64,000 nucleotides of DNA from Rhodosorus marinus. Its lineage: Eukaryota > Rhodophyta > Stylonematophyceae > Stylonematales > Stylonemataceae. How positions within the stretch are numbered: the stretch's first letter is position 1; each line of letters begins with the position of its first letter. Positions 1-9,597 of this stretch are shown here, piece by piece. A program made the position numbers and the translations under genes. Where the stretch lies: contig JAMWBK010000001.1 of the NCBI GenBank assembly GCA_029953675.1, positions 3,075,001 to 3,139,000 of the forward strand, read 5' to 3'. The notes under the pieces are model-generated. The model was not told the origin of the DNA. It saw only the letters and a list, made by a program, of their open reading frames with translations, and made no database searches.

Positions 1-44
1 ACGTAAAACTCGTCCTCACAATGAAAGAAGACCTGACCAACTGA

Positions 45-689
45 TCACCCTCGTGAAGCTTGCGACTCCATAGCGCAGAGGTTCGTGTACATCTTTGCCA
101 TTGACCGAAAACCCCGGTTGTCGCCGTTTCTCAGCAGGTTACCTGCGTCACAATTTAACGGACTGTCTGGTTCAGGGTGTGAGAGAAGCAGCAGTATTGC
201 CCTGCAAGTGGACGACAAAGTCCATGCAGGACTCCACGCGGTCTTCAGAATGTCCAGACAGATTTCCCCCGTCTAGTATGCGGCGGAAGGCAAAGTGAGG
301 TTAGCCATAGAAACTCCTAGAAGTTTCCTCGCAGAGAGGTGGTTGAGGAAGCCACCTACCTTCGCATGTACATTCGGGTGAAATATTTTTGTAACAAACC
401 TAATATGCGGTGGTGACAACGGGTATTGCCTCGGAACGCTCAAGTCTAGCTTGAACGTGCCCCCCTATACATCGAACGAAGTTCTCAAAAGCTAAGATGC
501 ATTGTAGAAGGCCACGTCCGAAGCAAAGTACTCGCTCACCTCGTACGGAGTACCCTCAGGGCCTTTAATGCTCCCGCGCCAGTGGTACAGGTTGCTCTCG
601 TCCGGTATTAAGATAATCTCCGGATCATTGCTCTTCGCCATTTCAGCCCGAAGGTCGCGAGACTCCTTTAACAGCCGGTTGGAGCTCAT
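45..689 (-). CDS. PEX4: Peroxisomal ubiquitin-conjugating enzyme E2 (PEX4)
   Basis: Three exons on the minus strand: 689-540, 464-360 and 272-45, with GT..AG introns of 75 and 87 bp. The product is 160 residues, close to plant PEX4 (about 157). Exon 1 carries the UBC N-terminus ([28 protein letters not shown]). Exon 2 continues [24 protein letters not shown]. Exon 3 has the active site [10 protein letters not shown] with Cys90, then [26 protein letters not shown] and an ending like MYT.LCAM, which is diagnostic of PEX4. In the family, PEX4 is anchored to the peroxisome by PEX22 and monoubiquitinates PEX5 so that the receptor is recycled. The gene stops 44 bp from the window edge. Nothing coding is seen in the 285 bp upstream (690-974). 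The reading frame is unbroken across both splice junctions. Confidence 0.93.
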
Positions 690-974
690 AATCGAGAACT
701 TTGTGCAAAACCCAAAATTCTAAAAAACAACAGTCACGACCTCACCAAAGCATGGACCACCTGCTTCACCCGCCTCACTCCGTCCACATCCCTCCCTCCC
801 ACTCGACCCTCTCGCAGTCGAGCACGAGATGCTCTCACCCCCTTCGCATAGAAAATTCCATTCGCCAGCCATGACAACCCCAAGACAGCTGTCAAAAAAG
901 TTGCGACAACCTGTCCTAGTGTTGGATTTCAATGTGCTGGTGGAACTGCCGCGTTACGGCATACATTGTCATAT

Positions 975-1212
975 AGGTTTGTTCCCGTCATCATCGAGTG
1001 CTTTGGCTTATCGAGTGCTTTGGCTTAGTTGATAGTGCAGGTTCTCGTTGGCTTCGTACGCTCTTTCGTAGCAACCCAGGGCGTCTTGAGAGCCTCCGTA
1101 GGGAGCTCTCTTCGACCCTATGGCGGTTCCAAAGCTGCTTTATTGTTGGACGCGCGTCATCAGCGGCTGGCTTCTCGCTTCTCAGGGTAGTTAGGGTCTG
1201 AAAAAACGGATG
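975..1212 (+). mobile_element. Family D retroelement, 3' fragment
   Basis: Matches the 3' end of the longer family D copy at 47.1-47.3 kb: VPxIIECFGLVD, GSRWLR.LFR..P.RL.SL, then GRASSAAGFSLL and a tail GGGTAGTTAGGGTCTGA. A 17-bp stretch (ATCGAGTGCTTTGGCTT) is doubled at about 993-1026, so the frame is damaged. There is no reverse transcriptase; the copy is a 5'-truncated insertion. Confidence 0.75.
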
Positions 1213-1528
1213 ACGAACGTCACATGGAAAAAGAGGGTCCATCTGTTAAAAAGTCAAGCTGGAACGTCACGTGAAAAGTGTGTGGATGTGCTAAATGTGA
1301 AGCTGGAACTTTTCACCTCAAAGTGAAAAGTGTGAAAAGTGTGGATTACCTACTACATGAGCGTGTGTTTGGTTACTGTTTCTGCTGTCTCCTGGACAAT
1401 GATCTGAGCTCACACACCCCAATAAGTTTGCAGGTCCGAGGAAGTGCGATTATTTTTCTGGGAGCAGCAGACGAAGAATAGAAGAGCTTCAGTTTAGTTC
1501 TGTCTTAGGGCATAGCCTTAAGAGGAAA
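1213..1528 (+). other. Upstream region of elongin C
   Basis: No gene seen. From 1270 to 1350 the motif GAAAAGTGTG recurs imperfectly and GTGAAGCTGGAAC/GTCAAGCTGGAAC is repeated once. The last 150 bp presumably hold the promoter and 5' leader of the elongin C gene; no convincing TATA box is visible. Confidence 0.4.
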
Positions 1529-1944
1529 ATGGAAGGGGGTGATGTACCCCCGGGGTATGTTTGCCTTGTGAGCTGCGATAAGCATGAATTTCTGATCGAA
1601 CGAAAATATGCGGAGGTCTCGAAGCTGGTGAAGAGGACGCTGGAGAGTAAGGTCTCCCAGAACTGCCCTCGGGATGATTCACTTTCGGTTGTAAGTTCTA
1701 ATCGAATCACCGCATGTCTGCGTTCTTCATCTTGTTTCGCTATCTTGATCCAGGCGGGTTTGGCGAGGCATTATCCAGAAGAATTGAGCTCCCAACCGTT
1801 TCCAAAGAGTGCTTGCTGCTAGTTTGTCAGTTTTTCTATTACCGCATAAAGTACAAGGACGTACGGGGTCCCAAACCCGAGTTCGAGATTCCGCTGAAGG
1901 ATACTGTGGACCTGATGATGGCGAGCGATTTCCTTGATGCGTAG
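1529..1944 (+). CDS. ELOC: Elongin C (Skp1-fold BTB/POZ protein)
   Basis: Two exons, 1529-1646 and 1754-1944, with a 107-bp intron (GTAAGG...TGATCCAG). This donor is the one that keeps the frame. The apparent GTAAGT donor at 1691 does not, because the downstream frame needs one overhanging base. The spliced product is about 102 residues, similar to human elongin C (112). It shows VCLVSCDKHEFLIERKYAE, the short loop joining LES to GFGEA (split AGC codon at the junction), then IELPTVSKECLLLVCQFFYY and the typical ending FEIPL...VDLMMASDFLDA. Elongin C pairs with elongin B and bridges VHL- or SOCS-box receptors to cullin-2/5 ubiquitin ligases, and also forms part of the elongin transcription factor. 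A decayed copy of its 3' end lies at 6.35-6.55 kb. Confidence 0.93.
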
Positions 1945-4870
1945 TCTACCAGCCATAGCCTACTTGAACTGGTTTAGTCCCTCTCTTTTTTGTTTTTGCA
2001 CCTCACAGAATTCCTGACCGATTGCAGTTGTAGCCGGTTCGTCTGCTCGCATCTGGTCCTTTGTTTTACACGCGGTATGAAACCCAGTGCGATGATGAAA
2101 CCCCAGTAAACGGGGTGAACAGTTTCCTTGCGGGATTTGCCGTTCTAGCTTCTCGGGATTGCTAGCCCTCAAATAAAGTCCTGGTGCTAACCTGACCGTT
2201 ACCCGTAGAAAGTGATAGAAATGGTGTGAGGTTTCGGTAGTTTGAAGTACATAGTATTTCGAAGTAGGATTTTAGCCCGTTTACCGTGAGCTTAACCTTA
2301 CGCACTTTTTGCTATAAAGGTTGCTCTCGGTGAAAGGAAAGGTTACGGAGCTCTCTGCGAGGTGCCGTTGCTTCTCTCGGCGGAATGCAGCGGCTGTCGT
2401 TCCAAGTCGCTTGACGGTGTAGACTTGTCGGCTGCTGCACGGACCGGTGAGTGTGTTGGTGTGCAAATCATCCCATTCAACCAATCTTCCTTGTATTTTT
2501 GAGTTGCATTCCTCTTCTGAAGGTGCTGCTATCTGGACTACCCTCGTGCTCTGTACTGCTGCGATGAACGCTTGCTTGTGCCTCAAAAACAAGAGGCGAG
2601 GATTGATCACGCTGATAGTACCGGATGCGGACCGAAAGACATTGAACGAATTGAGTGCCAAAGTTCGCGAACTTGCTCAAAAGGCGAAGGAAAACACTTT
2701 CTCCGAGCGGAATTCATAGGCTGTACATTCACAGCCAGATCGGACCTCAAAAAAATCCGCAAATACGCATCGGCAAGTAGCTGGTTTCCGGTTGGTTGCT
2801 CCTTGATGGGCTTAAATCGCTGCTTCACTTCACAGGTCAGAAACTTGGGCATGTTTTAGCATTGATGAGTTCTCCGCTGTCATAAATACACACCTGAATC
2901 CGCAATTTTGGCTGTTGGGACGGGCCGCCAGAGGGTTGTTCCCAACGGCGACGGTGGGTTTACTAACATGACTGCAACTTTGAGCTGTGACCATCGCGTA
3001 ATTGACGGCGCTCTCGGAAGTCCCTGGTTAGCCTGCTTCCAGGAGAATATTGAAGATACAATGAACATTCTGTGATAAGCAAATTTGCTACTTGAGTGTA
3101 GCGGACAAAGCACAGGTCTACTGCGCCCACGGCTATAGATCAAGTCCAGGATTTCTTTGAAGCAATCAAGCAAAAGGCTGAGGTTTATTCACTGTCAGAA
3201 TGATGTGAGATCATGAAAGCACGACAGAGCTCGCATTGCTAGCACGGCTGCAACTACGAAAACAAGCACGTCCCTAGCTCGGGTATAAATTACACATTGC
3301 CTGGTTCTGACCGAGCTTCCTTCCCGCGTGAGTCAATGAAGCAGCACATCACATAGTCTTCGACGAGAGTACCTGAACTCCAGATGAAAGGGGAGCTTTG
3401 GGTTCAGCGGATCCTCACGGGCCGAAATGCAGCTGTACCCAGCATGTGGAAACTCATAATTTACGTACAGGTAGCAACGAGCAGTTCGAAGTCAAAATCT
3501 GGAGCGATACTTCTGATAGTCAAAACAGTCTCTGGGCTAGGCGGTGAATGCTTTCCTACGGATGAGAAGACGCGTTTAGCCACCTCCTACATTCCATTTG
3601 TGCTTTCTAAATCCAATTTGCGTGACAGTTACCATTGCGAATTGATCCGGATAGCATCGCCAGTCTTTGTAACTCTTCATGGCTAACGTGGAGAAGAACC
3701 CGTTTTTGGCTCATCTTGCGCAATGGCGAGGAGTTCCACCCGAATCCCTCTTATGGACGAAACTGGGGCAGTCTGAAATGTTTTCAACTAGCTCCACAGC
3801 AAGGTCCCTCTGCGGGCGACACAGAGTTCGAACGTTTGCTCAATTCGAAAGGCCGTAGCAAAACGTAGCACTTGTAAGCACCCTACCGCCCCCCCCCGCG
3901 CATGTAGAGAACGGCTTCGGCAAAAGGGAAGAGAGAACCGGAAACGTAAACCATGAAACTTGTCTCTCCCAAGACGTCCTCCAAGTTGGACAAAGCGACA
4001 CGTCCCCATGCTTCTTGTGGCAAGGCAAATCAGGCCTAGGTCCGTGTACCACATGAAACGTACATACTGCCTTACTTCAGCCTGGCATAGTTTTTCTAGC
4101 CCCGGGGTAGTTGGAACCATCCGCTCTGGTCAGTGGGAGGGGCTTGGCACAGCTGGACATTGGGTGGCTGCTTTGGCCAGAACGCGGAGAATTATGTTCG
4201 ATCGTCAAATAATGATGCGCGAGTTATTTCTCACAATTGAGAGGAAACCTATTCATGTTGGTGACTGAGGCGCTACTGGAATCTCTGGCATTTCCTTTGT
4301 TTTCGCCTCAGCTGCGGGAGGATAAACTTGCGGTTTCAGAACACAAAGTCCGCGCGTGGGGCCGACGTTCACGGTTAGCGGTGACTTAGCTGAAGCGCTC
4401 GCACGGTTGACGAGGTAGATGGGCAATAGTGGTTTGTCTCGCGCGTACCGGAGGGAGTTTGCTGAAGGGGACTTAGTTACGAGTGCGCAGTCGTTTGACC
4501 GATGGCCCCGAATGGGCTTCTAAGCTCGGCTTTCCTCGGTGCAGTGACATCGTGTATACTACAGGGGTTTCTCGCTCAAGGCAATGCCCGAAGTACGGGT
4601 GCTGTCCAGAAGTTGTAAGCCATGAATTAGTTAGGTTGCTTGAACAATGCAAGCGATCAATACATCATCTACGGTGTTCCAGACGTCTTGTCGTACGTGG
4701 TTACTTTTTTTTACTTTTTTTTAACGGAAATGGTTACGCGGAAACTATTCTTGGCAAAGCTAAACCCCAGCATGGCGCTCTACCTTTTAAGAAGTGTTCA
4801 GACATCCTGTTTATGCACTCTTGCTCATTCAGCTCCCTTGCGCGGTTGCCCTCCAGAGTTTTGCAAAGAA
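1945..4870. other. 2.9-kb interval without an identified gene
   Basis: The first 70 bp are the elongin C 3' region, duplicated at 6.5 kb. The best coding candidate is a plus-strand frame at 2447-2719 (90 residues). Its C-terminal half looks helical and charged (DADRKTLNELSAKVRELAQKAKEN), but I recognise no family and the antisense frame (2661-2281, 126 codons) is just as open. Frames at 3384-3868, 3960-4268 and 4483-4909 are short, overlap on both strands and show no motif. No repeats above simple runs (TTTTTTTTAC twice at 4707-4724). Confidence 0.4.
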
Positions 4871-5647
4871 TCAATTGACGAAGTCAGCAGCAGCAGTGGC
4901 ATATTTTGATCCCTGAACGACCCTGAAGTTTGTCCTACGCTCTTCTAGCGGTGGCAACGCTCCCTTCGGATGCCCAGTTGCTAGAAGGTTGCCTGCATCA
5001 TCGACGAGCACAAAACTTGTGAATTTTGAGGGTATCCACACGAGCTTGAATGCTATCCTGCTGCGGAACTGGACATGGGCCACGTCTTGAGGAGGGTCCT
5101 TATTGCATCCAATCATGCATGTTGACCAACTGCCTCCCCCACCCAGCTCTGGAAGAGAAGCGATTTTTATTCCGGGACCGAGCTGGTTGCTCCATGCCAT
5201 CCCCTCAACTTTTCCTTCGTTTTCGTTATCAGCCTCGTCATCCCTCATCGTAGTTAAGTCACAATGGTTATAATCGTTAAACGAATGGCCCGTATATCCA
5301 GCTCCTGGCTTTGCGTCTGGGAGGTCTCGGAGTCCCCCAGCCCATAGGAGTTTCCTCCGAACTTCATCCCAGCTACCACTCAGGTCCTGCTGTGAGAGCT
5401 GTTCGACACGTTCATGGACAGATCGCAGTCGTACTGTTGCAGTTCCCGGGTATGTCTCGTCCACGAACGGTTCATGACGACTATTCGCGTCCGGGTGCGG
5501 ATCGCTGCCCGTGCTCATTTCCCTCGACGCCAAATTCCTGACAGAAGAACAAATTATTGAACTCGCCAGGGACACAATGAGCGCAAAAAGTAATAGAGAA
5601 GCGAACTTACCCACTCCGGGAATACCTCCGTTTCCCATTGGTTTCAA
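4871..5647 (-). CDS. Protein of unknown function, globular C-terminal domain
   Basis: The long minus-strand frame encodes 258 residues if read from the ATG at 5647. Residues 15-36 are then a hydrophobic segment followed by a soluble domain. The domain looks conserved in composition: LLWAGGLRDLPDAKPGAGYTGHS, DYNHCDLTTMRDD, GMAWSNQLGPGIKIASLPE, GGSWSTCMIGC, then VQFRSRIAFKLVW...FTSFVLVDDAGNLLATG. The hydrophobic segment may not be real. GTAAGT at 5610 and TTCTTCTGTCAG ending at 5538 make a strong 73-bp intron covering it. Splicing joins the domain to a different upstream frame (running through 5611-5762). The 5' end is therefore unresolved; the part from 5537 to 4871 is secure under either model. 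I do not recognise the family and assign no function. Confidence 0.65.
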   Translation of the reverse strand: MKPMGNGGIPGVGKFASLLLFALIVSLASSIICSSVRNLASREMSTGSDPHPDANSRHEPFVDETYPGTATVRLRSVHERVEQLSQQDLSGSWDEVRRKLLWAGGLRDLPDAKPGAGYTGHSFNDYNHCDLTTMRDDEADNENEGKVEGMAWSNQLGPGIKIASLPELGGGGSWSTCMIGCNKDPPQDVAHVQFRSRIAFKLVWIPSKFTSFVLVDDAGNLLATGHPKGALPPLEERRTNFRVVQGSKYATAAADFVN

Positions 5648-6346
5648 TGCATGGAAGCCTCCCCGTCTTTCTTATTGACGTGTTTTGATGAAGAGCCTTG
5701 CCCTTCCAACATGAACTAAGAAGGCTGCGGGAGATATCCCAGGTACTGACAAAGCACAACATTCTTCGAACCGTTTCCCACAGCGTTTCCCAGGGATCGG
5801 GACTTGCTTCACGTACACCAGAATAGAGGAGCAACACCTCGATTAAGATATCTTCCGCAAAAAAGCTTTATAGATCCTCAAAGCATCCAATGGATTCAGT
5901 TCGCCCTTCCATGCAACAACCTAAATAGCCTGGACTGTGTGAAGTCTCAACGAAGCTAAAGGGAAGATCTTCAAACTAGGAAAAAGTGCCTAGCGCTGCG
6001 AGGTCACTAGAACGCCTGAGCTCCTAGGTGCAAATCAAAGCAATGGAAAACCCCGGGCAAGGTACATACGCTTTTACTCTTGCCAGAGAATTACGGAGTA
6101 CGTCCCCAAAGGACCGACGTCATGGATGCTGACGCAGCAAGCTGTTGGTTATCTAATGGGCCGGCACTCGTAGAGGCACTACAGAACAAAATACGAGTAT
6201 AAAGAAGCGTTAACTTTCTACAAAAGTAGAAAGAAGTGTAAAGAAGTGTAAAGAAGTGTAAGATTGTCAAGAGAGTACCACATAAAACAAGAGTCAGCCC
6301 TTGGACTATGCATTGCCCTCCTAATCAACTTAAAGATCCCTAGACT
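5648..6346. other. Interval without an identified gene
   Basis: May contain the 5' exon(s) of the preceding minus-strand gene (open frame 5837-5607). The rest, 5840-6230, shows no coding frame or motif. A short tandem repeat lies at 6231-6260. Confidence 0.35.
6231..6262. repeat. 10-bp tandem repeat, three perfect units
   Basis: AAGAAGTGTA is repeated three times at 6231-6260, with a diverged unit (AAAGAAGCGT) about 30 bp upstream. Confidence 0.85.
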
Positions 6347-6545
6347 GCTATTACCACATGAAGCTCAAGAACGTGCTGGGTCCAAAACCCGAGTTTTAGA
6401 TTCCGCTGAAGGATACTGTGGACATGGTGGAGAGGTATTTCCTTGATGTGTAGTCTAGTGCTTTCCACATGCATGCCCTGTCTACCAGCCATAGCATGCT
6501 TGAGCTGGTTTTAGCTCCTTGACCTTTCCTTTTCTTTGGTGCGAC
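6347..6545 (+). pseudogene. Decayed copy of the elongin C 3' end
   Basis: Aligns with 1835-2010 of the intact elongin C gene, both in coding sequence (CTATTACC.CAT.AAG...GGGTCC.AAACCCGAGTT; ATTCCGCTGAAGGATACTGTGGAC; TTTCCTTGATG.GTAGTCTA) and in the 3' flank (TACCAGCCATAGC...CTTGA.CTGGTTT). The frame has a stop inside PEFEIPL (GAGTTTTAG), a shortened helix (MMASDF replaced by VERYF) and a 22-bp insertion after the terminal TAG. The N-terminal half is absent. Because non-coding flank is shared, this is a segmental DNA duplication, not a processed cDNA copy. Confidence 0.88.
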
Positions 6546-6939
6546 CTCTTCAGGCGCTCGACGCCGAAGGATCGGCCGCAAAGTGCGAGAAAGGAAACGA
6601 TTGATCTGAGTATGGCGGCGCGTTCTAGTGCTTTTTACTGAGGCCTTCGCTTTTTTTCTTCAAGAGCTAGCAACCCCGTGAAGGAACAACTACACACTGC
6701 AGATAGCTTGGTCAACACAGACAGCTTGCCTGACTCCTTGGTCCGAGATATGCACGTCACGAGGGAGCAACATTCGACTTCGCCGGTACAGTCAACTCAG
6801 GTGAGTTGCTCACTCAGACTTCAAAACCGTCACAGAAGAAAAGGTGGTTTGATCGGCAGCCGTTGCCCAGCGTCGGGGGTGAGAGCGGGAAGCTCTGATG
6901 AGCTCATTGCTTCGATGCGCTTCGTGCTTGAAGAGATGC
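6546..6939. other. Intergenic
   Basis: 394 bp between the elongin C remnant and the 3' end of the deacylase gene. It would hold the deacylase terminator on the minus strand. No supported gene; the open frames here lack motifs. Confidence 0.4.
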
Positions 6940-8421
6940 CTATTCCAAGATAGGGTTTCTGATGGGCCTGCCGGGGTATACTCCTTCCACAATCGTTGAG
7001 TTCCGCACAATCGGAATGCCGTTGACGATCACGTGCGGTATCCCTGACGACGCTGCAGCTCCATTTTCTCTTGTCGCGTTGTCCGTAATCGTCTCCGGGT
7101 CAAAGATTGTTATGTCGGCATCACAACCCACCTTGATTCTTCCCTTTTTCGCCATCTGCGCTACTCCGTTGTCCTCCAAGAACTTGCAGAGTAGGTAACT
7201 TGTTTTCGACACTGCAGTCATAAGCGGCATGGTCTTCTGCTCGCGAGCATAGCGGAATACCTTAGCGTATGTTCCCGCGCCACGCGGGTGTCCGTGGGCT
7301 TCTTCATCGGGTGTGTCATAAGGAACTGTCGTCGCACCCTCTTCGTTGTGGCAACCATCGGCATCGATATAGGGCACTGCGTCGCTTCCAATACAGACCG
7401 TGGGCCAGGCCATGGCTTTGACCATGTCTTCCTCCCGGCAGTGCTCGAACAGTATTGTCGCCCCAGGGTTCTCTCTTAACTCGGTCTCGTAAATCTCCTT
7501 GGTCAGAGGCTTCATCGTCTTGACCAAGGTGATATCCTCATAGGTATGTCCCATGTTGTTCTGGTAGTTGTCGGGATGGAGATAATCTGCCATCAAAATG
7601 GACGATCCAAAAGTGTACGGGTACATCTCAAGGATAAATTTAGCCCCATTTGCGTTGGCGTCGTCGACAAGTCTTGCCATCTCTTCGACCTGGCTAAGCA
7701 CTTGCGCGTGATAATGGTGCACAATCAACCCAGCCCCGACCACCCTGGAGTTTCCTATTGCTTCCAGAATCCCGAGCATACCCTCCGTTGGAAGGGACTT
7801 GCTTGAAAAACGCCCGTGTACTGTTGCGAAAGACTTGTACTTGCCCGCTACGGCCCACACACGGTTCAGCTCGTAGGCTGAAATGCCTGTTACGGCGTAC
7901 CCAACGGGTGTGCCGATACCGAGAGCGCCTTTCTTAAGGCCAGTTTCAGCAAGGTTCACTATGATTTCCACCTCCTCGTTGGTAGCCGTTCGCACTGACC
8001 ACTGGTTCTTCGATTTCCACATCTCGAGAAACAAGTTCCCAGTATTCGGGACGATATTACTGAACACATCATCCCGTATAGGTAAGTGCCCAACCGTAGC
8101 ACCGTAGTTGGCCTGCGCCCGGCCTTCCATCCGATTGTAGTAAACGTCAACTGGCCATGCGCCTGCTTCAAGGTCCAGCTGAGTAGTCCTCCCATCCAGA
8201 ATCCCTTTTTTCACCCCAAACCAATCGTTAGAGCTATGCGAATGCCCGTCCACAAACCCAGGCGCAACTACCAACCCAGAGGCGTCAATCCAATCCTTTC
8301 CATCCAAAGAGTCTGTCGAGATAGCCGCAATCTGGCCATCTAAGACTCCCACATTAGCCACTGAGTCAAACCCAGTTTCAGGGTCCATAACCCTCCCATT
8401 TGCTATCACCAGATCGTACAT
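6940..8421 (-). CDS. N-acyl-D-amino-acid deacylase (amidohydrolase superfamily)
   Basis: A single uninterrupted 493-codon frame. It opens with MYDLVIANGRVMDPETG, the usual start of D-aminoacylase/D-hydantoinase-type amidohydrolases. It carries the metal-binding HxH motif in VAPGFVDGHSHSS (His60, His62), a VHHYH segment in mid-barrel, LFEHCREED, and the GSDA motif in CIGSDAVPY. It closes with KVGCDADITIFDPETI and PHVIVNG..IVRN, the returning beta-sandwich. In the family the enzyme hydrolyses N-acyl-D-amino acids (aspartate or glutamate types are known); the exact substrate cannot be read here. It is likely cytosolic since no signal peptide is seen. The family is mainly bacterial and fungal. 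Absence of introns beside intron-bearing neighbours makes horizontal acquisition plausible but unproven. Confidence 0.94.
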   Translation of the reverse strand: MYDLVIANGRVMDPETGFDSVANVGVLDGQIAAISTDSLDGKDWIDASGLVVAPGFVDGHSHSSNDWFGVKKGILDGRTTQLDLEAGAWPVDVYYNRMEGRAQANYGATVGHLPIRDDVFSNIVPNTGNLFLEMWKSKNQWSVRTATNEEVEIIVNLAETGLKKGALGIGTPVGYAVTGISAYELNRVWAVAGKYKSFATVHGRFSSKSLPTEGMLGILEAIGNSRVVGAGLIVHHYHAQVLSQVEEMARLVDDANANGAKFILEMYPYTFGSSILMADYLHPDNYQNNMGHTYEDITLVKTMKPLTKEIYETELRENPGATILFEHCREEDMVKAMAWPTVCIGSDAVPYIDADGCHNEEGATTVPYDTPDEEAHGHPRGAGTYAKVFRYAREQKTMPLMTAVSKTSYLLCKFLEDNGVAQMAKKGRIKVGCDADITIFDPETITDNATRENGAAASSGIPHVIVNGIPIVRNSTIVEGVYPGRPIRNPILE

Positions 8422-8765
8422 TTTTGCGCACCCTTCCTGTTTTTCAGTACAATATTAACCTCCCGATGCAATTCTAACCGTCCCAAAATTCACCCCTCCC
8501 GTTTGATCAGTCTCCATCAAGCTGCATCGCCGCCATCCTGCCCCATCTTGGAAAGGTTGCTCGATCGCAATATGATGATTCATACCTAAACATATCGGTT
8601 TGTTAACCTCAAAGCAAACCAAGTGGGAGCGAATTCCCAGCCGTCTCAACACACAGATACTGAATTTTCAGAATGAAAAAAAGAAGAAAAAAAGAAGAGA
8701 TAAGGAATACGTTATTTCAACATGTGTTTATTCAGCGCCTAATTAACCCCTGAGAAGTGAGAAAA
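8422..8765. other. Upstream region of the deacylase gene
   Basis: Should contain the deacylase promoter (minus strand). An A-rich stretch lies at 8674-8700 (GAAAAAAAGAAGAAAAAAAGAAG). No gene seen. Confidence 0.4.
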
Positions 8766-8890
8766 ACGAGATGCGCGTGATGCTGCGCGTCCAACAGTAA
8801 AGCGGCTTTGGAGTAGGAGCGCCGTCTGGTCTAAGAGACCAATGTACTATTGGTCTCTTCGAGGTCGCTCTCAAGACGCCCTAGATAACT
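8766..8890 (-). mobile_element. Family D retroelement, 3' remnant
   Basis: GATGCTGCGCGTCCAACAGTAAAGCGGCTTTGGA and CTCTCAAGACGCCCT match the reverse complement of 1070-1160 in the D fragment at 1.0 kb. The middle is replaced by a perfect 11-bp inverted repeat (AAGAGACCAAT, GTACT loop, 8833-8859). Confidence 0.6.
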
Positions 8891-9535
8891 TCAGACTTAC
8901 GAGAGACGCATTTCCGTGAGCTGGGTGTGTACCACGAAAGAACAAAACAAAATGGCAAAAAAAGGAAAGTAAAAGTTTCTGGAAGGTCTACTCCTGGAAT
9001 TAATAAACGAAAAAGCAAAAGTTTCAAAAGGAAAAAGGAACTCCGCTTTTGTTTCCTGTTTTTGGTCAGTGGCACAACGCAACCGTCAAATTTTTTCCCC
9101 GACCATCAATATCTGCCTGGTTTTGCTCAATCCGATGTGTTACGCATTTCTAGGCTTGACGTACCGAAAAACAAAAAGCCAACGCCGTTGGAAAGTTAGT
9201 ATTAGGGGAAAAAAATCTCCCCAAACGTGCGACTAAGTGTCATTCAACTACTCAGTCATTTATGCTATTTTGATTCATACAAGATTGCCATCTCCGTCCG
9301 ATAAAAAATGTCCGATTGCGTCCGATAAACGTTTATCGGTCCTGTTTGTAGTAATAAAAGAGAGCATTTTGTGTGGACCCTCGTCCGATAAGTGGTCCGA
9401 TAAACCGATTGCGTCGGATATTTTTCAATGAGTTTTTTCATCTTTTTCAGTGGTTGGTCGTGTTTGCGGACTCGACGAGGTTTGATTTTCAGGTGTTACG
9501 GGGTTACGTTAGTCCGCGAGAGCGACCATAGAGTA
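8891..9535. other. Interval without a gene; TCCGATA-rich patch
   Basis: No supported gene. 8891-9200 is A/T-rich with a basic plus-strand frame that lacks any motif. 9295-9424 contains at least six copies of (G)TCCGAT, see the separate repeat entry. Confidence 0.4.
9295..9424. repeat. Cluster of TCCGATA motifs with a central palindrome
   Basis: GTCCGATAAA, GTCCGATTG, GTCCGATAAACG, CGTCCGATAAG, GGTCCGATAAACC and GCGTCGGAT recur within 130 bp. The third unit is part of the palindrome CCGATAAACGTTTATCGG. No coding frame runs through it. Confidence 0.7.
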
Positions 9536-9597
9536 GTGGTATTGTGCTGCGGTAGCTAGCTGCCTAATAAAGGCTACGGGGTTAAGTTAGTCTGGGG
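9536..9597 (+). mobile_element. Family A retroelement 3' tail
   Basis: TGCTGCGGTAGCTAGCTGCC, TAATAAAGGCTACGGGGTTA and AGTTAGTCTGGGG together are the shared 3' end of family A (compare 11210-11262 and the reverse strand at 26285 and 30578). Only the tail is present. Confidence 0.75.

Noticed and set aside
1691-1753. GTAAGT at 1691 as the elongin C donor
   Set aside because: Using it gives the wrong frame after the CAG at 1753; the GTAAGG at 1647 restores the conserved C-terminal frame.
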